The notes beneath the pieces were generated by a model. It worked only from the letters and a program-made list of their open reading frames with translations, did not search any database and had not been told where the DNA came from. This document shows, piece by piece, positions 1 to 11,680 of a stretch of DNA of 64,000 nucleotides (positions are counted from its first letter, which is position 1; the number at the start of each line of letters is the position of its first letter). The stretch is from assembly GCF_037392515.1 (NCBI RefSeq), contig NC_090291.1:39641001-39705000 (forward strand), given 5' to 3'. A program made the position numbers and the translations under genes. The stretch is from Haliotis asinina. Its lineage: Eukaryota > Mollusca > Gastropoda > Lepetellida > Haliotidae.

Positions 1-176
1 TAGGAATTGGCTCATTCAATCGTGAGAATGTCAGTCGGTGCTTAACTAAGTTCTTTGTGCATAACTCCCCTAAGAGTTATGTTACATAGGCCTTTTTATA
101 AGACGGCATGGCGAGATACAGTTAGACATTGTTCAAAGTTTGAACCACTCTCACTCGTAACTTGTATTTCAGGAAA

Positions 177-335
177 ATGACATCCAGTATTCATCGCCCT
201 GACCGAATAGCTTCTGTATACACACTGCCGTCCTATGAAGAACTGGTCAGATACTCGGAAAACCAACCAACCTACCACCAGACCTTCGGGGCAATTCATC
301 TGGAACGGACCGTTACTGTTCGAGCTTCACCACGC
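177..335 (+). CDS. Gene A, exon with PY motifs (small tail-anchored membrane protein)
   Basis: An acceptor (tatttcag, 165-172) opens the exon and the ATG at 177 follows four bases later. The 53 codons begin MTSSIHRPD and carry LPSYEELV followed by QPTYHQTF. The first is a strict LPxY ligand of the kind bound by WW domains of NEDD4-family ubiquitin ligases; the second is PPxY-like with Q for the first P. The best donor is GTGATT at 336 (phase 0); GT at 312 or 318 would keep the same phase. Joined to the exon at 2668 it gives about 95 residues: an N-terminal cytosolic part and one C-terminal transmembrane helix. Exon layout and motifs match gene B, so the two are tandem paralogues. Adaptor function for a NEDD4-type ligase is inferred. 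Any 5' untranslated exon would lie left of the window. The exact donor is the weakest point. Confidence 0.78.
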
Positions 336-368
336 GTGATTATATATTGCATCACATAGGCAACATAT

Positions 369-545
369 GTTATATTTGGGATTACACTTTCTCAGTAAAG
401 TACAGATTCTAGTACTTTGGTTGGTTTAGATCCCATTTGGGATTCGAACCCACATCACTAGAGTCAGGCAACTTATCGCCAGTACACAAAGTTAGCTGTG
501 GAAGTCGCAGTGGCTGAGTGGGTTAAGGGGCCGACTGAGAGTGTA
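369..545. mobile_element. TIR-type element with tRNA-like core, degraded copy
   Basis: The left end, TTGGGATTACACTTTCTCAG then AGTAAAGTACAG and TAGTACTTT, matches the left end of the element at 61424. A tRNA-like A-box region (GTGGCTGAGTGGGTTAAG, near 509) follows, and an inverted B-box-like piece (GGGATTCGAACCC) lies near 438. The right end is not clear. It sits in the intron of gene A. Confidence 0.5.
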
Positions 546-739
546 GATTCGATAAGTGGAATTTTGAGGACCAAACAAAACAGTCTGTAGTAGGTTGCTG
601 TCTTTTCTATGGGTCAAAGTTTTCGAGGGGTAAGGCAACAATATCAAATCGCTGCACACGTACAATCATACCTCCCATTGAGAAGCGAGAAAATAACCTT
701 AAACTATGTTTATTTTCTGAACAGTCAGTTCATCATCAC

Positions 740-960
740 CCTTGAACATCCGGGTTAGAGTTGATCTTCAGTAACACAAGAGCTGTCGTAAGAGGCTCGC
801 TGGCTGGGTTGACACATGGCATTGTATCCCAGTGGTGGATCGATGCTCATGTTGTTGATCCCTGGATTATCTGGTCCAGACCCGATCATTTACAGGCCGC
901 CGCAATATAGTTGCAAAATTGCTGAGTGCATTACACTAAGCTCACTCACTCTGTCATCGG
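740..960 (+). repeat. CTCA-tailed repeat family 2
   Basis: The copy contains the family core GATCGATGCTCATGTTGTTG, TGGTCCAGACC, ATTTACAGGCCGCCG and the end CTCACTCACT. It lies in the intron of gene A. Confidence 0.75.
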
Positions 961-1935
961 GTCAGTTCAGAAGGGATCAGGTTAGTCTAAGCTGTTGTCC
1001 CTGAAATAACGTTATCTTACTGAAAAACAGATCTACAAAAGGTATAATAACGATACCAAAAAGTTCAAGAACAATTCTTACTTTGCTGACCTAGATCAAC
1101 CAATCGACCAACGTGTCCTGTCACTCCTGACTTGAGTATATTGTATTTTCTCTAGGCGACAGACTTGGGTTCCACACGGTGTAACATATGTCTACCTTAG
1201 GGTTTCCTTTATTTTCTTTCGTAAATATTTTCTATATCGATCGTTTCCCTGTATTGATTTGTTCTGGAACGTTTTTCTGTCCCTGTATTGACATAATTAT
1301 CAACGTGTTGATTAATCATGAAATCGTTAATACGTTCTATAGTATTGCCAATAAATAAATCATTTTAGTTATACATCTATTCATGAGTGAAATGAGGGGA
1401 AATTACCTGATAAAATATTGTTAAACTGGAGGCCAATGTCCTTTAGAGCGAGATAATATACTGAAGTACAAAAGACAGTAAACACCTGCCAAGAAACGAC
1501 GTAAACATTTTGAAAACTGTTTTCATAGAATAGTGTAGGCTGGACGAGTAACACGAGGTACTTGTAAGTCCGCAACATGGTACGGCATGTGGTGTTCTGT
1601 CAACACGGGATGAAGTAAAAACGGACCCCAGCGAAAAAGGCCAAAAAAATCGGTCGTCAAACCACTTTCATCTATTGTCTACAGTATGTCTATGTCTGGC
1701 GGCATGTACTTTACAACCTGAGTGGGTTACTTCGTTTGTAAGAACGAAACATTTTGCAATATAGATATAATTGTGAATTCTTATACATTTTGAATATTAT
1801 AGTTATTATGAGTGAAATATTTGCACTCTTCATTTATTGACCGTTTTTTCTTGGCACAGGGGCCGTTTTCTCTATGTTCGGAGGCCGTTCTCTCAATCGC
1901 GGTGGCCGTTTTCTCGATATTTTAGAGTCCGTTTG

Positions 1936-2075
1936 ACATATGTCATCGTGTCCCAGTTGTGTAAATAGATGTTCAAGCTGTTGACCACTGGATTGTCTGA
2001 TCCAGAATCAATTATTTACTGGCTGCCTCCATGTGGATGGAACACTATTGAATGCGGCATAAAACAACAAGCAAC
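1936..2075 (+). repeat. CTCA-tailed repeat family 2, 3' half
   Basis: GACATATGTCATCGTGTCCC, ACTGGATTGTCTGATCCAG and ATTTACTGGCTGCC match the family 2 3' half, diverged and without a CTCA tail. Confidence 0.6.
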
Positions 2076-2149
2076 TACCTTAGTTCGAAGAGTTTAATCG
2101 CAAATATGCTTCAGATACTAAGACGATTGTTAGTAGACATCAGACTAGC

Positions 2150-2268
2150 TATTCTCGGAACGTTCGTAGCGCTACGAACTTCTTAAACTCATTCTTAACA
2201 CATTGGCTACGATCAAGGTTAAGAATTCTTAGGGCTACGAACGTTTCGAGAACAAGGGCCCAGCTGTG
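2150..2268. mobile_element. Palindromic MITE (gttcgtagcgctacgaac type)
   Basis: The two ends are inverted: CTCGGAACGTTCGTAGCGCT on the left and GGGCTACGAACGTTTCGAGA on the right. No coding capacity. Similar elements occur near 31590 and 36358. Confidence 0.65.
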
Positions 2269-2667
2269 TAGCATTGGAAAAGAAGGCGACACAAGGCCTT
2301 CTGTTCGGTCTCCTTCTGTTCGGTATAGGATAACTTACATAGGGGAAAATAACAGTCGTCCCGCAAAAAAGGTACAGATTTTGACAAAATGATTCGATGT
2401 CTGGATATTTAGAAAAAAGTTAATAAAATGACGGTACGAAAACCGAAAATACCAAAACTTTGGATTGCATTTGGGAACCGAAGGCAAAATACCAGACGTG
2501 TTCATCTAATACCGTATTATACCGTTTTATTCCTACTGAAATGCCAACCCGCAGTTTTCCACACTGACAGCACTGATCAACCCAGTATAACTGACTCGAG
2601 CCACAAGCGATGGTCAGACCCGGTGACGCGAGTGGTGCGTTTCTGATGCAATGACCTCTATTTTCAG

Positions 2668-2796
2668 AACCCATTAAATCGGCCACGAGTCCTCCGAGAA
2701 GACTGGCACAGGAAAGTATACCGCTCTCTCTGTCCGATCGTGTGCTGTGCTATGGTAATAGTGGCTGGATTCGTCATTTACAAGTTAGTTCAGTAG
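2668..2796 (+). CDS. Gene A, last exon (transmembrane tail)
   Basis: An acceptor (ctattttcag, ending 2667) opens a phase-0 frame of 42 codons plus TAG. It starts NPLNRPRVLREDW, then a basic stretch and YRSLC, then the hydrophobic run PIVCCAMVIVAGFVIY and ends KLVQ. The block (R)xYRSLC plus transmembrane helix lines up with the last exon of gene B. Two cysteines inside the helix could be palmitoylated (inference). A possible ATTAAA poly(A) signal lies at 3215-3220. Confidence 0.78.
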   Translation, partial: NPLNRPRVLREDWHRKVYRSLCPIVCCAMVIVAGFVIYKLVQ

Positions 2797-3479
2797 ATGT
2801 CTTCAGGGAGTTACGTCCCATAGGAGGATGAAACGCGACGCTTGCCGTCGACAGAGGGCAGTATTAAGCATGGGGAAGAGGAGGAATATGCAAAAGGATG
2901 CGTCTTTTGATGGATACAAGGATTTATTCCATACACTCTGAAATACTCAAACTTTGAACAAGTGGGGTAATTTCAAAATATGCTGCGGCGCATTTGTGAC
3001 GAAATATATTGCAAAATGTTCTGTTTCCTATCCTTTTTCACCTGTACCAGATGTGTTTTCATGTGAACCATTGACCTGTCTTTGCGTGTGTTTGTGACTT
3101 GTCGTTACATGCGTGTAAAAGCGATTTAGAAAGACATTGCAACGAGGAAGGTGTAATTATAGACTCTAATTTTAGCAGAGATTTCATGTACCCTCTCAGG
3201 CTCTAACAGAATATATTAAATGACTGGTCCCTGAGGGATGTACGTGACGTGGTACACATACCATGAATTCACAACGCCTTAAAAAGTGAAACCTGAAATT
3301 CTCATTGGGATCCAGGGTCAAGCTGACCCGTTACACAAACAAGTGATACACAAGTGTATTTGTGTTTAGTTTGAAAACAGTTTCCGAAACCAGTAGAAAA
3401 ATGAAGATGAATGTGTTGTGCTTTAAATGTGTTAAAAGCAACTTTCAATGGAAGTGTACCCACTAGGTTGAGTAAATCT
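2797..3479. other. 3' flank of gene A, no other gene seen
   Basis: AT-rich single-copy-looking DNA; likely holds the gene A 3' untranslated region. No open frame with coding character. Confidence 0.4.
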
Positions 3480-4324
3480 TCTACAACTACACCTACATCT
3501 ACATATCTACACCTACACCTACACCTACACTTACACCTACACCTACACCTACACCTACACCTACACCTACACTTACACCTACACCTACACCTACACCTAC
3601 ACCTACACCTACACCTACACCTACACTTACACCTACACCTACACCTACACTTACATCTACACCTACACCTACACCTACACCTACACCTACACCTATATCT
3701 ACACCTATATCTACACCTACACCTACACCTACACCTACACCTACACCTACACTTACACCTACACCTACACCTACACCTACACCTACACCTACACCTACAC
3801 CTACACCTACACTTACACCTACACCTACACCTACACTTACATCTACATCTACACCTACACCTACACCTACACCTACACCTACACCTATATCTACACCTAC
3901 ACCTACACCTATATCTACACCTACACCTACACCTACACCTACACCTACACCTACACCTATATCTACACCTACACCTACACCTATATCTACACCTACACCT
4001 ACGCCTACACCTACACCTACACCTACACCTATATCTACACCTACACCTACACCTACACCTACACCTACACCTACACTTACACCTACACCTACGCCTACAC
4101 CTATATCTACACCTACACCTACACCTACACCTACACCTACACCTACACCTACACTTACACCTACACCTACACCTACACCTATATCTACACCTACACCTAC
4201 ACCTACACCTACACCTACACCTACACCTACACCTACACTTACACCTACATCTACACCTACACCTACACCTACACCTACACCTACACCTACACCTACACCT
4301 ACACCTACACCAAAACCTAAACCT
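3480..4324. repeat. (CCTACA)n hexamer satellite, about 840 bp
   Basis: About 140 units of ACACCT/CCTACA with scattered variants (acttac, atatct, gcctac). The apparent 307-residue Leu-His protein across it is only the hexamer read in frame. The unit differs from the molluscan telomere repeat (CCCTAA). Confidence 0.95.
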
Positions 4325-4339
4325 ACTGGATTAACAAGG

Positions 4340-4495
4340 CATCATGACACGTGAAGATCCGTGATTTGGTGGTCAGGTGTGAAATACTATCCCAGTGTAC
4401 GATAAAGTTAATTACTGCATTGCCTGGTCCAAACTGGACCATTTACAGAACGTCGTAATACAGCTTAAAATTACTTTGTCCGGCGCTCAGCAACA
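4340..4495 (+). repeat. CTCA-tailed repeat family 2, degraded
   Basis: CGTGAAGATCCGTGA, CTGGTCCAAACTGGACC and ATTTACAGAACG keep the order of family 2 landmarks; the tail is lost. Confidence 0.5.
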
Positions 4496-4499
4496 AACA

Positions 4500-5064
4500 A
4501 ACAGATAAGGTGTCATTGTATGCCCAGGTGTCTTTGCTTTATAAAAGCTGGTGCAACACATGACTTTAAATGTAAACGCCGAGCTGTGTAAGCGAGACTG
4601 TTTTCCGACCTGGGTATCTTTCCGAGGATCCTGAGATAAAGATTGTAACTTGTTATCATTGTTCGGGCCTTGAGCCTTGAGTAGTATAGTTCAGTGTGAC
4701 ACGTTAATAACTCTCTCGTCAGTCTAAGTATTCATATTTATGTTTACATCTGAGGCACACCAATTAGCTGTGCTGAGTTCATTTGATCACTCGACAAAAC
4801 TTGGACGGTAAATTCGAATTCGGGTATTGAAATTCTTGAGATTCCAGTCCAGCTATACATATATATAAGATACTGATATATTTTATTGGGGGTGTAAGAT
4901 AATCTAGTAAATGACATGCAGTTAGAGAAATTGTCTCCTTTTTCGTTCACACCTTAAATTCACACCTGTGTGGAATGTGTATATGAATATGTATGTAGGC
5001 ATATATGACCTCCATACATAATAAGGATGTGATGAAGTGGTTTGTTTCTCGGTTCGTCTATACG
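4500..5064. other. Intergenic, nothing recognised
   Basis: AT-rich DNA without coding character, apart from short ATAT runs near 4855-4880. Confidence 0.4.
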
Positions 5065-5218
5065 AGGGGCGGTGGGGAAGCCTAATGGTTAAAGCGTTTG
5101 CTCGTCACGCTGAAGACCCGGGTTCGATTCCCCACATGGGTACAATATATGAAGCCCATTTCTGGTGTTACTTGCTGTTATATTGCAGGAATATTGCTAA
5201 AACCATACTCACTCACTA
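5065..5218 (+). repeat. tRNA-like SINE (family 1), full length
   Basis: GGTTAAAGCG (A-box-like), GGGTTCGATTCC (B box), GAAGCCCATTTCTGGTGT and the ACTCACTCACTA tail appear in order. The family is Pol III-type in layout, about 160 bp. Confidence 0.85.
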
Positions 5219-5780
5219 GGATCGTCAATACCATATATTCCTGGCTGTAGATTTCACCAAATGGTCACTGGTCACAATGGTCAATGGTCACCGTCTGAGA
5301 CTGACATCACTTCAGACTTTATCCCACATGACCCTCACACCGTGGTGTAAATGTAAGCAGCATTGGAACTAGCTTACCCAGTTCACACTGAACCTTGTCC
5401 ATTTGTGACATATACAGTCATAACAAACACGCACCTGTCATTTAACACAATCAGTTAGCAACACAATAAAGTAACTAATCGGAGTTAAAACAGTGTTTCG
5501 AGTTTTTTTTGTGTGTTTTTTCCCAGAGAGTGGACATGCGTGTTTTTGAACCAAGATGGTATGTTTTCACGTAAATCCTGAGAAATTAGTCTTGGGTCAT
5601 TGACAGCATCAATATCAGAAGCTAGTTCGCTACATTTTCAGTGACAAAGCATGCATTATAGCTCACTATAAACCTAAAGCATGTGACGTTGCCACAGTGA
5701 TACTCATGACCTGTGACTGTGTACTGTATCAGATACCAAACGAAATATACATAGGAAACAAGTAGTTTCTGAAATAATAA
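5219..5780. other. Intergenic, nothing recognised
   Basis: No gene or clear repeat, except that CAAGTAGTTTCTGAAATAAT near 5758 recurs inside the foldback to its right. Confidence 0.35.
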
Positions 5781-6099
5781 CAGTATTAGGGCAATATCAG
5801 CCCAAAAGTATTGGCTGACCTGGCCAACAAACCAACATTCCTTCTGTACATATATGACAAGTAGTTTCTGAAATAATCACACAACACGGATCTTCTCCCT
5901 GAAATAATAACACGACGCGGATCTTCTCCCTGAAATAATAACACGACGCGGATCTTCTCCTGTGCCGTGTTATTATTTCAGGGAGAAGATCCGTGTTGTG
6001 TGATTATTTCAGAAACTACTTGTCATATATGTACAGAAGGAATGTTGGTTTGTTGGCCAGGTCAGCCAATACTTTTGGGCTGATATTGCCCTAATACTG
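5781..6099. mobile_element. Foldback element with about 140-bp inverted arms
   Basis: The left arm starts CAGTATTAGGGCAATATCAG and the right arm ends CTGATATTGCCCTAATACTG, its exact reverse complement. Pairing continues inward almost without mismatch to a centre near 5940-5965. The inner left arm carries two to three direct copies of a 31-bp unit (GGATCTTCTCCCTGAAATAA...). No coding capacity. Confidence 0.88.
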
Positions 6100-6402
6100 G
6101 TTTATCAAAAATGGATGCTTTTGAGCACACGCACGTACGCACTCAGCGCTCGAAATGATCGCCAACCCAGGGACTCAGCGCCGGTTGTTATTGTCTCGGG
6201 CCTATAGTTTCAAATATCTGCAGTCTCTTGTCGCCTTCAGTATATTATCTGTCTCTTTTTCAACTGTAAATACGTTGTTGCACGTGCATTACGGGAAAGA
6301 GAAACAGAGCAAATGAATGTCACACAATACTGTCACTTTGGAAAGCTCAACTCCTGCGCTTGCGATCGTTAAAAAAATTAAAAGGCTACTGAAACGCATA
6401 GT

Positions 6403-6895
6403 ATGCCGAGGCTAACGTCTGCACAACGTCATGAGGCCATTGGGATGGTCAATGACAAGTGGCTACACGAGAGGAATCGCTTTAATTGGAGGTGGTTTCG
6501 TGATGATTTGGGATGGAAAAACAGAACGCCGAAGAACTCCTTTGGTGATTATTCAGGGCAGCTAACTGGTGGGGGCTACAGGGATCGACCTGTGGCAATT
6601 CCTTTTTCTTCAACGTCATGGCCTCGGGTTAACATTCCAACAGGACAATGCCCGCTCTCATACGGCAAGGGTTGCTATGGATTTCTTGCAAAACCACAAC
6701 GTTGACTTACTGTCTTTCCCTGCAAATTCACCCGATCTCTCCCCGATAGAGCATGTTTGGAACGAGATGGATCGACGTCTACGCCTTCTTCTGGCGTGAC
6801 ATCCCACAAGCCTTCCTTGCACGTTTGATAGACTCTATGCGTCGCCTGTGCACCGTTGTTCTCAATGCCAATGGTGGATATACCCGTTATTGACC
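6403..6895 (+). pseudogene. Tc1/mariner transposase remnant
   Basis: The N-terminal start MPRLTSAQRHEAIGMV is typical of Tc1-like helix-turn-helix domains. It is followed, after loss of the middle of the gene, by the catalytic end. FQQDNARSHTARVAMDFL and SPDLSPIEHVWNEMDRRL hold the second D and the D/E of the DDE/D triad. A further frame change then leads to a C-terminal piece that reads like SMRRLCTVVLNANGGYTRY. The internal deletion and frame breaks make it inactive. Terminal repeats were not located. Confidence 0.85.
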
Positions 6896-6899
6896 TTGT

Positions 6900-7139
6900 G
6901 GCATAGTCGTTTGACCCATCCCGCTTGTGGACTCGTGACCTCATTGTGATTGGCTTTCAGTTGAAATTCTCCCGACTTGTTATGATCTCTTGATCCCTCT
7001 ATTAAAGTTCATATGTACCTTTGACATTGTTGTCGTACTTATCAACAGGTGTAATAGCTTGACAATGCACAGTTGCACATATGTCTTTAGTATATATGAC
7101 CCGCCGAAATATACTGTGTGAATATCACTCCCTCAATCC
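6900..7139. other. 3' flank of Tc1 remnant
   Basis: No further feature recognised. Confidence 0.3.
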
Positions 7140-7192
7140 CTCCCTCCCTCCCTCCCTCACTCACTCACTCACTCACTCACTCACTCACTGCT
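7137..7192. repeat. (CTCC)n-(CTCA)n microsatellite
   Basis: CCTCCCTCCCTCC passes directly into CTCACTCACTCA, the same motif that ends the SINE families; probably an orphan tail. Confidence 0.9.
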
Positions 7193-7942
7193 TTTATGTT
7201 TACCAGGTCAAGCGTGTTTCATCTAGAAGTGCGTTAGCCTCGCTTCTTTACATAATAGATGTAAATGACACACGAGACACATGTCATTGTCCGCAGACCT
7301 AGACACAGTTAGGAAACAAAGCTTACTGATCAATGATCATGCCGTAAAGATGTCATTATTTATAAGCCTTTGAGAAGGAGTTACGGTTGCAGGATTCTAA
7401 AAACATTGTTCCTTGTGTTACTATCGACCAGTTTGATAACAATACTTTTTTAAAATCCTAGCAACCGACCGTCCAGATAAGAGCAGTTATGTGGGGTTAT
7501 ATTGTAATCAATATGAGAGAGCTGCTAATTATAGCAACAGCATAAACAAATCAATTATAATATGGATGCTATTACTCATCAACTAACGAAATAGGATTGT
7601 GTGTTCAACAAGTCTGTCTTGAATTAATTGCTATCATTATAACGCAAATACTTGAAGACAATAGATGTCTTACATTGTGATGCACAGATACATGTGCATA
7701 CAAGTATAAACTGTTCACTGGGCATGGAGTTGTGGAAGGCAAGGTGTTTTGGTTTCAACATATACAACATAAATTATTTGTAGCGATAACAGATAACCGA
7801 CGGAAACATTTCACCCCGTCAAATAAAAATGCCACATATCCACTGAATAAAAGATACTTGATTCCTAAGTGACACTGCAAAAAATCCAGATCACCCTATA
7901 AATAGACAGCATTACAAAATGTGTACATAACACGACGCCTGT
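7193..7942. other. Intergenic, nothing recognised
   Basis: AT-rich DNA with no gene or repeat structure that I can support. Confidence 0.35.
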
Positions 7943-8280
7943 TCACGGTAGCTGATCACACGTGACTCGCGAGACTGGGTATAAGCACAATAGCGACAAC
8001 CGCACGCTCCAGATAAATCCATAAGTATTGACTCGTCCGCTGGCTGAAGGCGACTCGCCACACCTGTGACTGGCATCTGTGTTGTCCCCGGTAGTTGTGA
8101 CGATATACACCGTCACAGACATCGACGTAGACGCATGTTGACGAGGCATCGAAATGCAGGAACCAATGCTGAAAAGATAAGGACGGATGATATCCCCGCG
8201 TCGTACCCCTACTGATAGACGGAAGTGACTCGTTCTATAGGTGGTGAGTTCGTGCGTCACATGTTCTCTTTCGTGACTTG
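7943..8280 (-). CDS. Possible terminal exon, frame uncertain
   Basis: This stretch is more GC-rich than its surroundings. On the - strand an acceptor-like CTTATCTTTTCAG ends near 8174. After it two frames stay open for 60 or more codons. One reads ISMPRQHASTSMSVTVYIV and ends in CDQLP. The other ends in a hydrophobic run, ERAVVAIVLIPSLASHV, then stop, which recalls the tail-anchor exons of genes C, D and E. I cannot choose between them and see no partner exon. Confidence 0.22.
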
Positions 8281-8299
8281 CAATAATCAACAGTACCAA

Positions 8300-8949
8300 C
8301 TATTCTTATCCTAACGTAAATAACATCTTACGAAACGTGACGACGAATATATTGTCAGAATTCTGGAGTTTAATGATGCAAAACACCTGCTTTGTATTAC
8401 CTTGCCTGCGATATTTTGTGTATAACACCCAGTTGCTGTGACCTTGTTTCAACGGATTTGACCTTATATCAACAGATTAAAAGCTGTTTCCACACGCACA
8501 GATCAAATTCTACCATTTTGCATCACGTATTCAGATCCATGATGTGTTTCATATCCAGTACTGACCTACTTACCGGTATTGACAAGATCTGTCACTGTTT
8601 TGACGAATGTCGTTCATGAACTGCAGACCCAGTTAATGTTACAAGTTACTGAGTTACAATTTATAACACGTGGCACATCTGTTAAACCACGTTGAGCAGT
8701 GGAATACAACGTATATTCCTTGGAAAATACGAGAGATAATCCATGTTCCGGGCGCATTTCCTAATGGATAATTGTAGGTATAGAAAAAGTATTTCTCTTT
8801 GGAGGTTTGTGTTGGTTTAAAATTTTAGAGTTTACATAAATTTGTAGTTCGTACTTGCTTATATTTTGAAAATAATTTCATTTCTTATCATGGCTAGTGA
8901 AGCGATAATCTTACACAGAGAGACACAGAACGTTCGTTCTTTCCTTTAT
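8300..8949. other. Intergenic, nothing recognised
   Basis: AT-rich DNA; open frames here lack splice context or recognisable content. Confidence 0.3.
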
Positions 8950-9119
8950 TAAGTTGGAGGTGGTGTAGCCTAGTAGTTACAGCGGTCACTCGTCAGGCCG
9001 AAGACCCGGGTTCGATTCCCCGTATGGGTACCATGTATGAAGCCCATTTCTGTTGTCACCTGCCGTGATATAGCTTGTTTATCGGTAAAAGCGGCGCAAA
9101 ACTATACTATCTCACTCAC
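8950..9119 (+). repeat. tRNA-like SINE (family 1)
   Basis: GGTGTAGCCTAGTAGTTACA, GGGTTCGATTCCCC, GAAGCCCATTTCTG and a CTCACTCACT tail. Confidence 0.85.
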
Positions 9120-9497
9120 TGTTGTTGATCCTGTATAGGGTACCCGGCATGCTTACAAGACTGTGAGTCAGTTCGTTGATGCTTGACCTGCTGTGACTAA
9201 CTGTATGATTTATGATGTTCTTGAAGACATAAATGGAACACCTTCAGTTACATTATATTGCCGCATGCAATGCCTGAACGAGTCAACGTGATATCAGATT
9301 GTAGCTTATCTATACAATTGTGAAACATGCGTGTCACAGATATGGAAGTTTCATTTGATTTTGCGTCGTGTGTTGGTGTCCCTTGTAACATTTGGCGTGT
9401 ACATTGTCATAAATCGTTAAAGGTTCTATGAAATGTAATGTGTTGACATGATAGATAACACCTGTTGTTGTATATCGGCTCAATAATCATTTAGGAA
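9120..9497. other. Intergenic, nothing recognised
   Basis: No supported feature. Confidence 0.3.
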
Positions 9498-9522
9498 CAG
9501 AGTGAGTGAGTGAGTGAGTGAA
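9498..9522. repeat. (GAGT)n microsatellite
   Basis: GAGTGAGTGAGTGAGTG, the complement of the SINE tail motif. Confidence 0.85.
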
Positions 9523-9599
9523 ATGCGCATACGCGAGTATCCCAATGGAATAGTTTAGCATTATCACGACTCGCCACATTTTGGAGGTTTGGAGGAATG

Positions 9600-9672
9600 C
9601 GTCCGTGCGTGTGTGCGTGTGTGCGTGTGTGCGTGTGTGCGTACGTGCGTGCGTACGTGCGTGCGTGTGAGA
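9600..9672. repeat. (GTGTGC)n/(GTAC) microsatellite
   Basis: Alternating GTGC/GTGT/GTAC steps. The His-Thr-Arg open frames on the - strand are artefacts of it. Confidence 0.9.
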
Positions 9673-9679
9673 GAGTGAA

Positions 9680-10300
9680 ACGGTATTCTTGTACAATCAG
9701 TTTCCCACTCGCGCTCGGAAGTTTCACAACGTATGCACCTGGCATCCTTATTACTGTAAGTGGCCTTGATCAATCAATCCGTCAGTCAACAAGCGTGACT
9801 GGCTGTGCAGCATCTAAACACAATCACGCATTCTCAAGGTGTTCATCTTTATCTGTGACATGCTATGGCATTTATGCCACGTCGTCTCTCACATAACCCA
9901 CATGTGTTTACACAATGCATGTCTACAGACAGAATGTATTTACATGATGTAGTTACAAACGTTTCAGATCTGTAACAAGGTCAAAACATGCAGTTGTTTG
10001 AAAGGATCAATGTTTACTACCATTTGTATTGATTCATATCATTCTGATAACATGCATAATGATCGATTGCCTGTTACTCTACTCTGGTAGCTTTATTTTG
10101 CTGACGCATGCCGTCGTACCACGGTTACGTCGCTCGAAGCTCATGATATCAATCATTGTTTTGTCGATCCAGATTCAAGTGTGTACAGACAGAGTCAGAA
10201 TATTGCAGAGTGCGACGTTAAACAACAAACATGTAAACAGAGACTATTACACGGTGTATGTTCTGATAGGACTTGGCGTTCACATTAAGAAGTAACCTTG
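9680..10300. other. Intergenic, with a faint family 2 fragment
   Basis: Around 10120-10235 weak landmarks of family 2 (TCGATCCAGA, TATTGCAGAGTGCG) can be seen; nothing else is recognised. Confidence 0.3.
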
Positions 10301-10800
10301 CATATTTCACCAGGAAACAATGTCTGAACAACACATCAACGACACAAATCATATTTCACCGGGAAACAATGTCTGAACAACACATCAACGACACAAATCA
10401 TATTTCACCGGGAAACAATGTCTGAACAACACATCAACGACACAAATCATATTTCACCGGGAAACAATGTCTGAACAACACATCAACGACACAAATCATA
10501 TTTCACCAGGAAACAATGTCTGAACAACACATCAACGACACAAATCATATTTCACCGGGAAACAATGTCTGAACAACACATCAACGACACAAATCATATT
10601 TCACCAGGAAACAATGTCTGAACAACACATCAACGACACAAATCATATTTCACCGGGAAACAATGTCTGAACAACACATCAACGACACAAATCATATTTC
10701 ACCAGGAAACAATGTCTGAACAACACATCAACGACACAAATCATATTTCACCGGGAAACAATGTCTGAACAACACATCAACGACACAAATCATATTTCAC
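10301..10800. repeat. 49-bp minisatellite, ten copies
   Basis: The array has ten full units of 49 bp, starting CATATTTCACCAGGAAACAA, plus a 10-bp partial unit. Copies are nearly identical and differ at one A/G site (CCAGG or CCGGG), in the order A G G G A G A G A G. Confidence 0.97.
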
Positions 10801-11680
10801 AGTTCACCTGAAAGCATTTCACATAAAACGATTACGGCAAAATCATTTTCATATCCATAAAAATCATTGTTAATGAATCATTATTTTATAATTATAATAA
10901 CAAGTTTTCGCGAAAATGTTATCCTGCCTCCCTTGTGCCATATGCATCCTTCATTGACAAAAGCAAAGGCTTGACTGTTGTTCACCTGAAACATGTCTGG
11001 AATGTATGGTACAAAAGTCAAAATAGGGAATTGCATCGGATATGATTCTTGTCACTAAGTCCTCACGTTTAGAAACGCCTTTATATCTGCCATATACTGT
11101 TTTGAAAGCTTAACCGATGCTTTCAATGTAGCCGTCATTGTACAAATTCAATGGCACTCTTTTGAAATCTTGATGCAAAAACGTTTGATGCTCTGTTGCA
11201 TCCCAAGAGCTGTGAAAATCCTGGGACTGTCGGAATACTGCTCGACATTAAAGACCAATTATTGTCATCGTTTTTGTTACGAGGAAACTTGAGGTAGGCA
11301 TTTTGTCAGTCTGCATCTTGAGGCACAGATCTAAAATACGAAACAAGAAGTTGCCTCACTGATGTCTCCTATTTCGAGTTCCGGTAGTTGGTTAAATCTG
11401 TGGAAGGGAACTGGCTTTTTGATTGTTATCGAAAGACAACAGGTCTTAGATAAAGTTCTTATTACCATGGTTTGGTTGTGCTAACCGCAGAAATTAGGAC
11501 TCATATGCATGACGAAACAGGCCCGAGACGTAGGGTTTGGAACACAATTATAGGCTGCTGGAAAATTTAGCTCTTGTCTCAACGTTTCAACCCCTAATTT
11601 CACGTAGCTTTTATCAACGACTTAAAACGTCGATCATGTACATGTTGTTTTCTCAGTAAACCTGCAGTGACATTTGAAGA
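10801..11680. other. Intergenic, nothing recognised
   Basis: AT-rich DNA without a supported gene. Confidence 0.35.

Noticed and set aside
1381-1578. - strand frame with VYYLALKDIGLQF before a GTAATT donor
   Set aside because: AT-rich, no partner exon and no recognised family; the splice sites could be chance.
3411-4334. 307-residue Leu-His protein
   Set aside because: It is the CCTACA hexamer read in frame; no signal outside the array.
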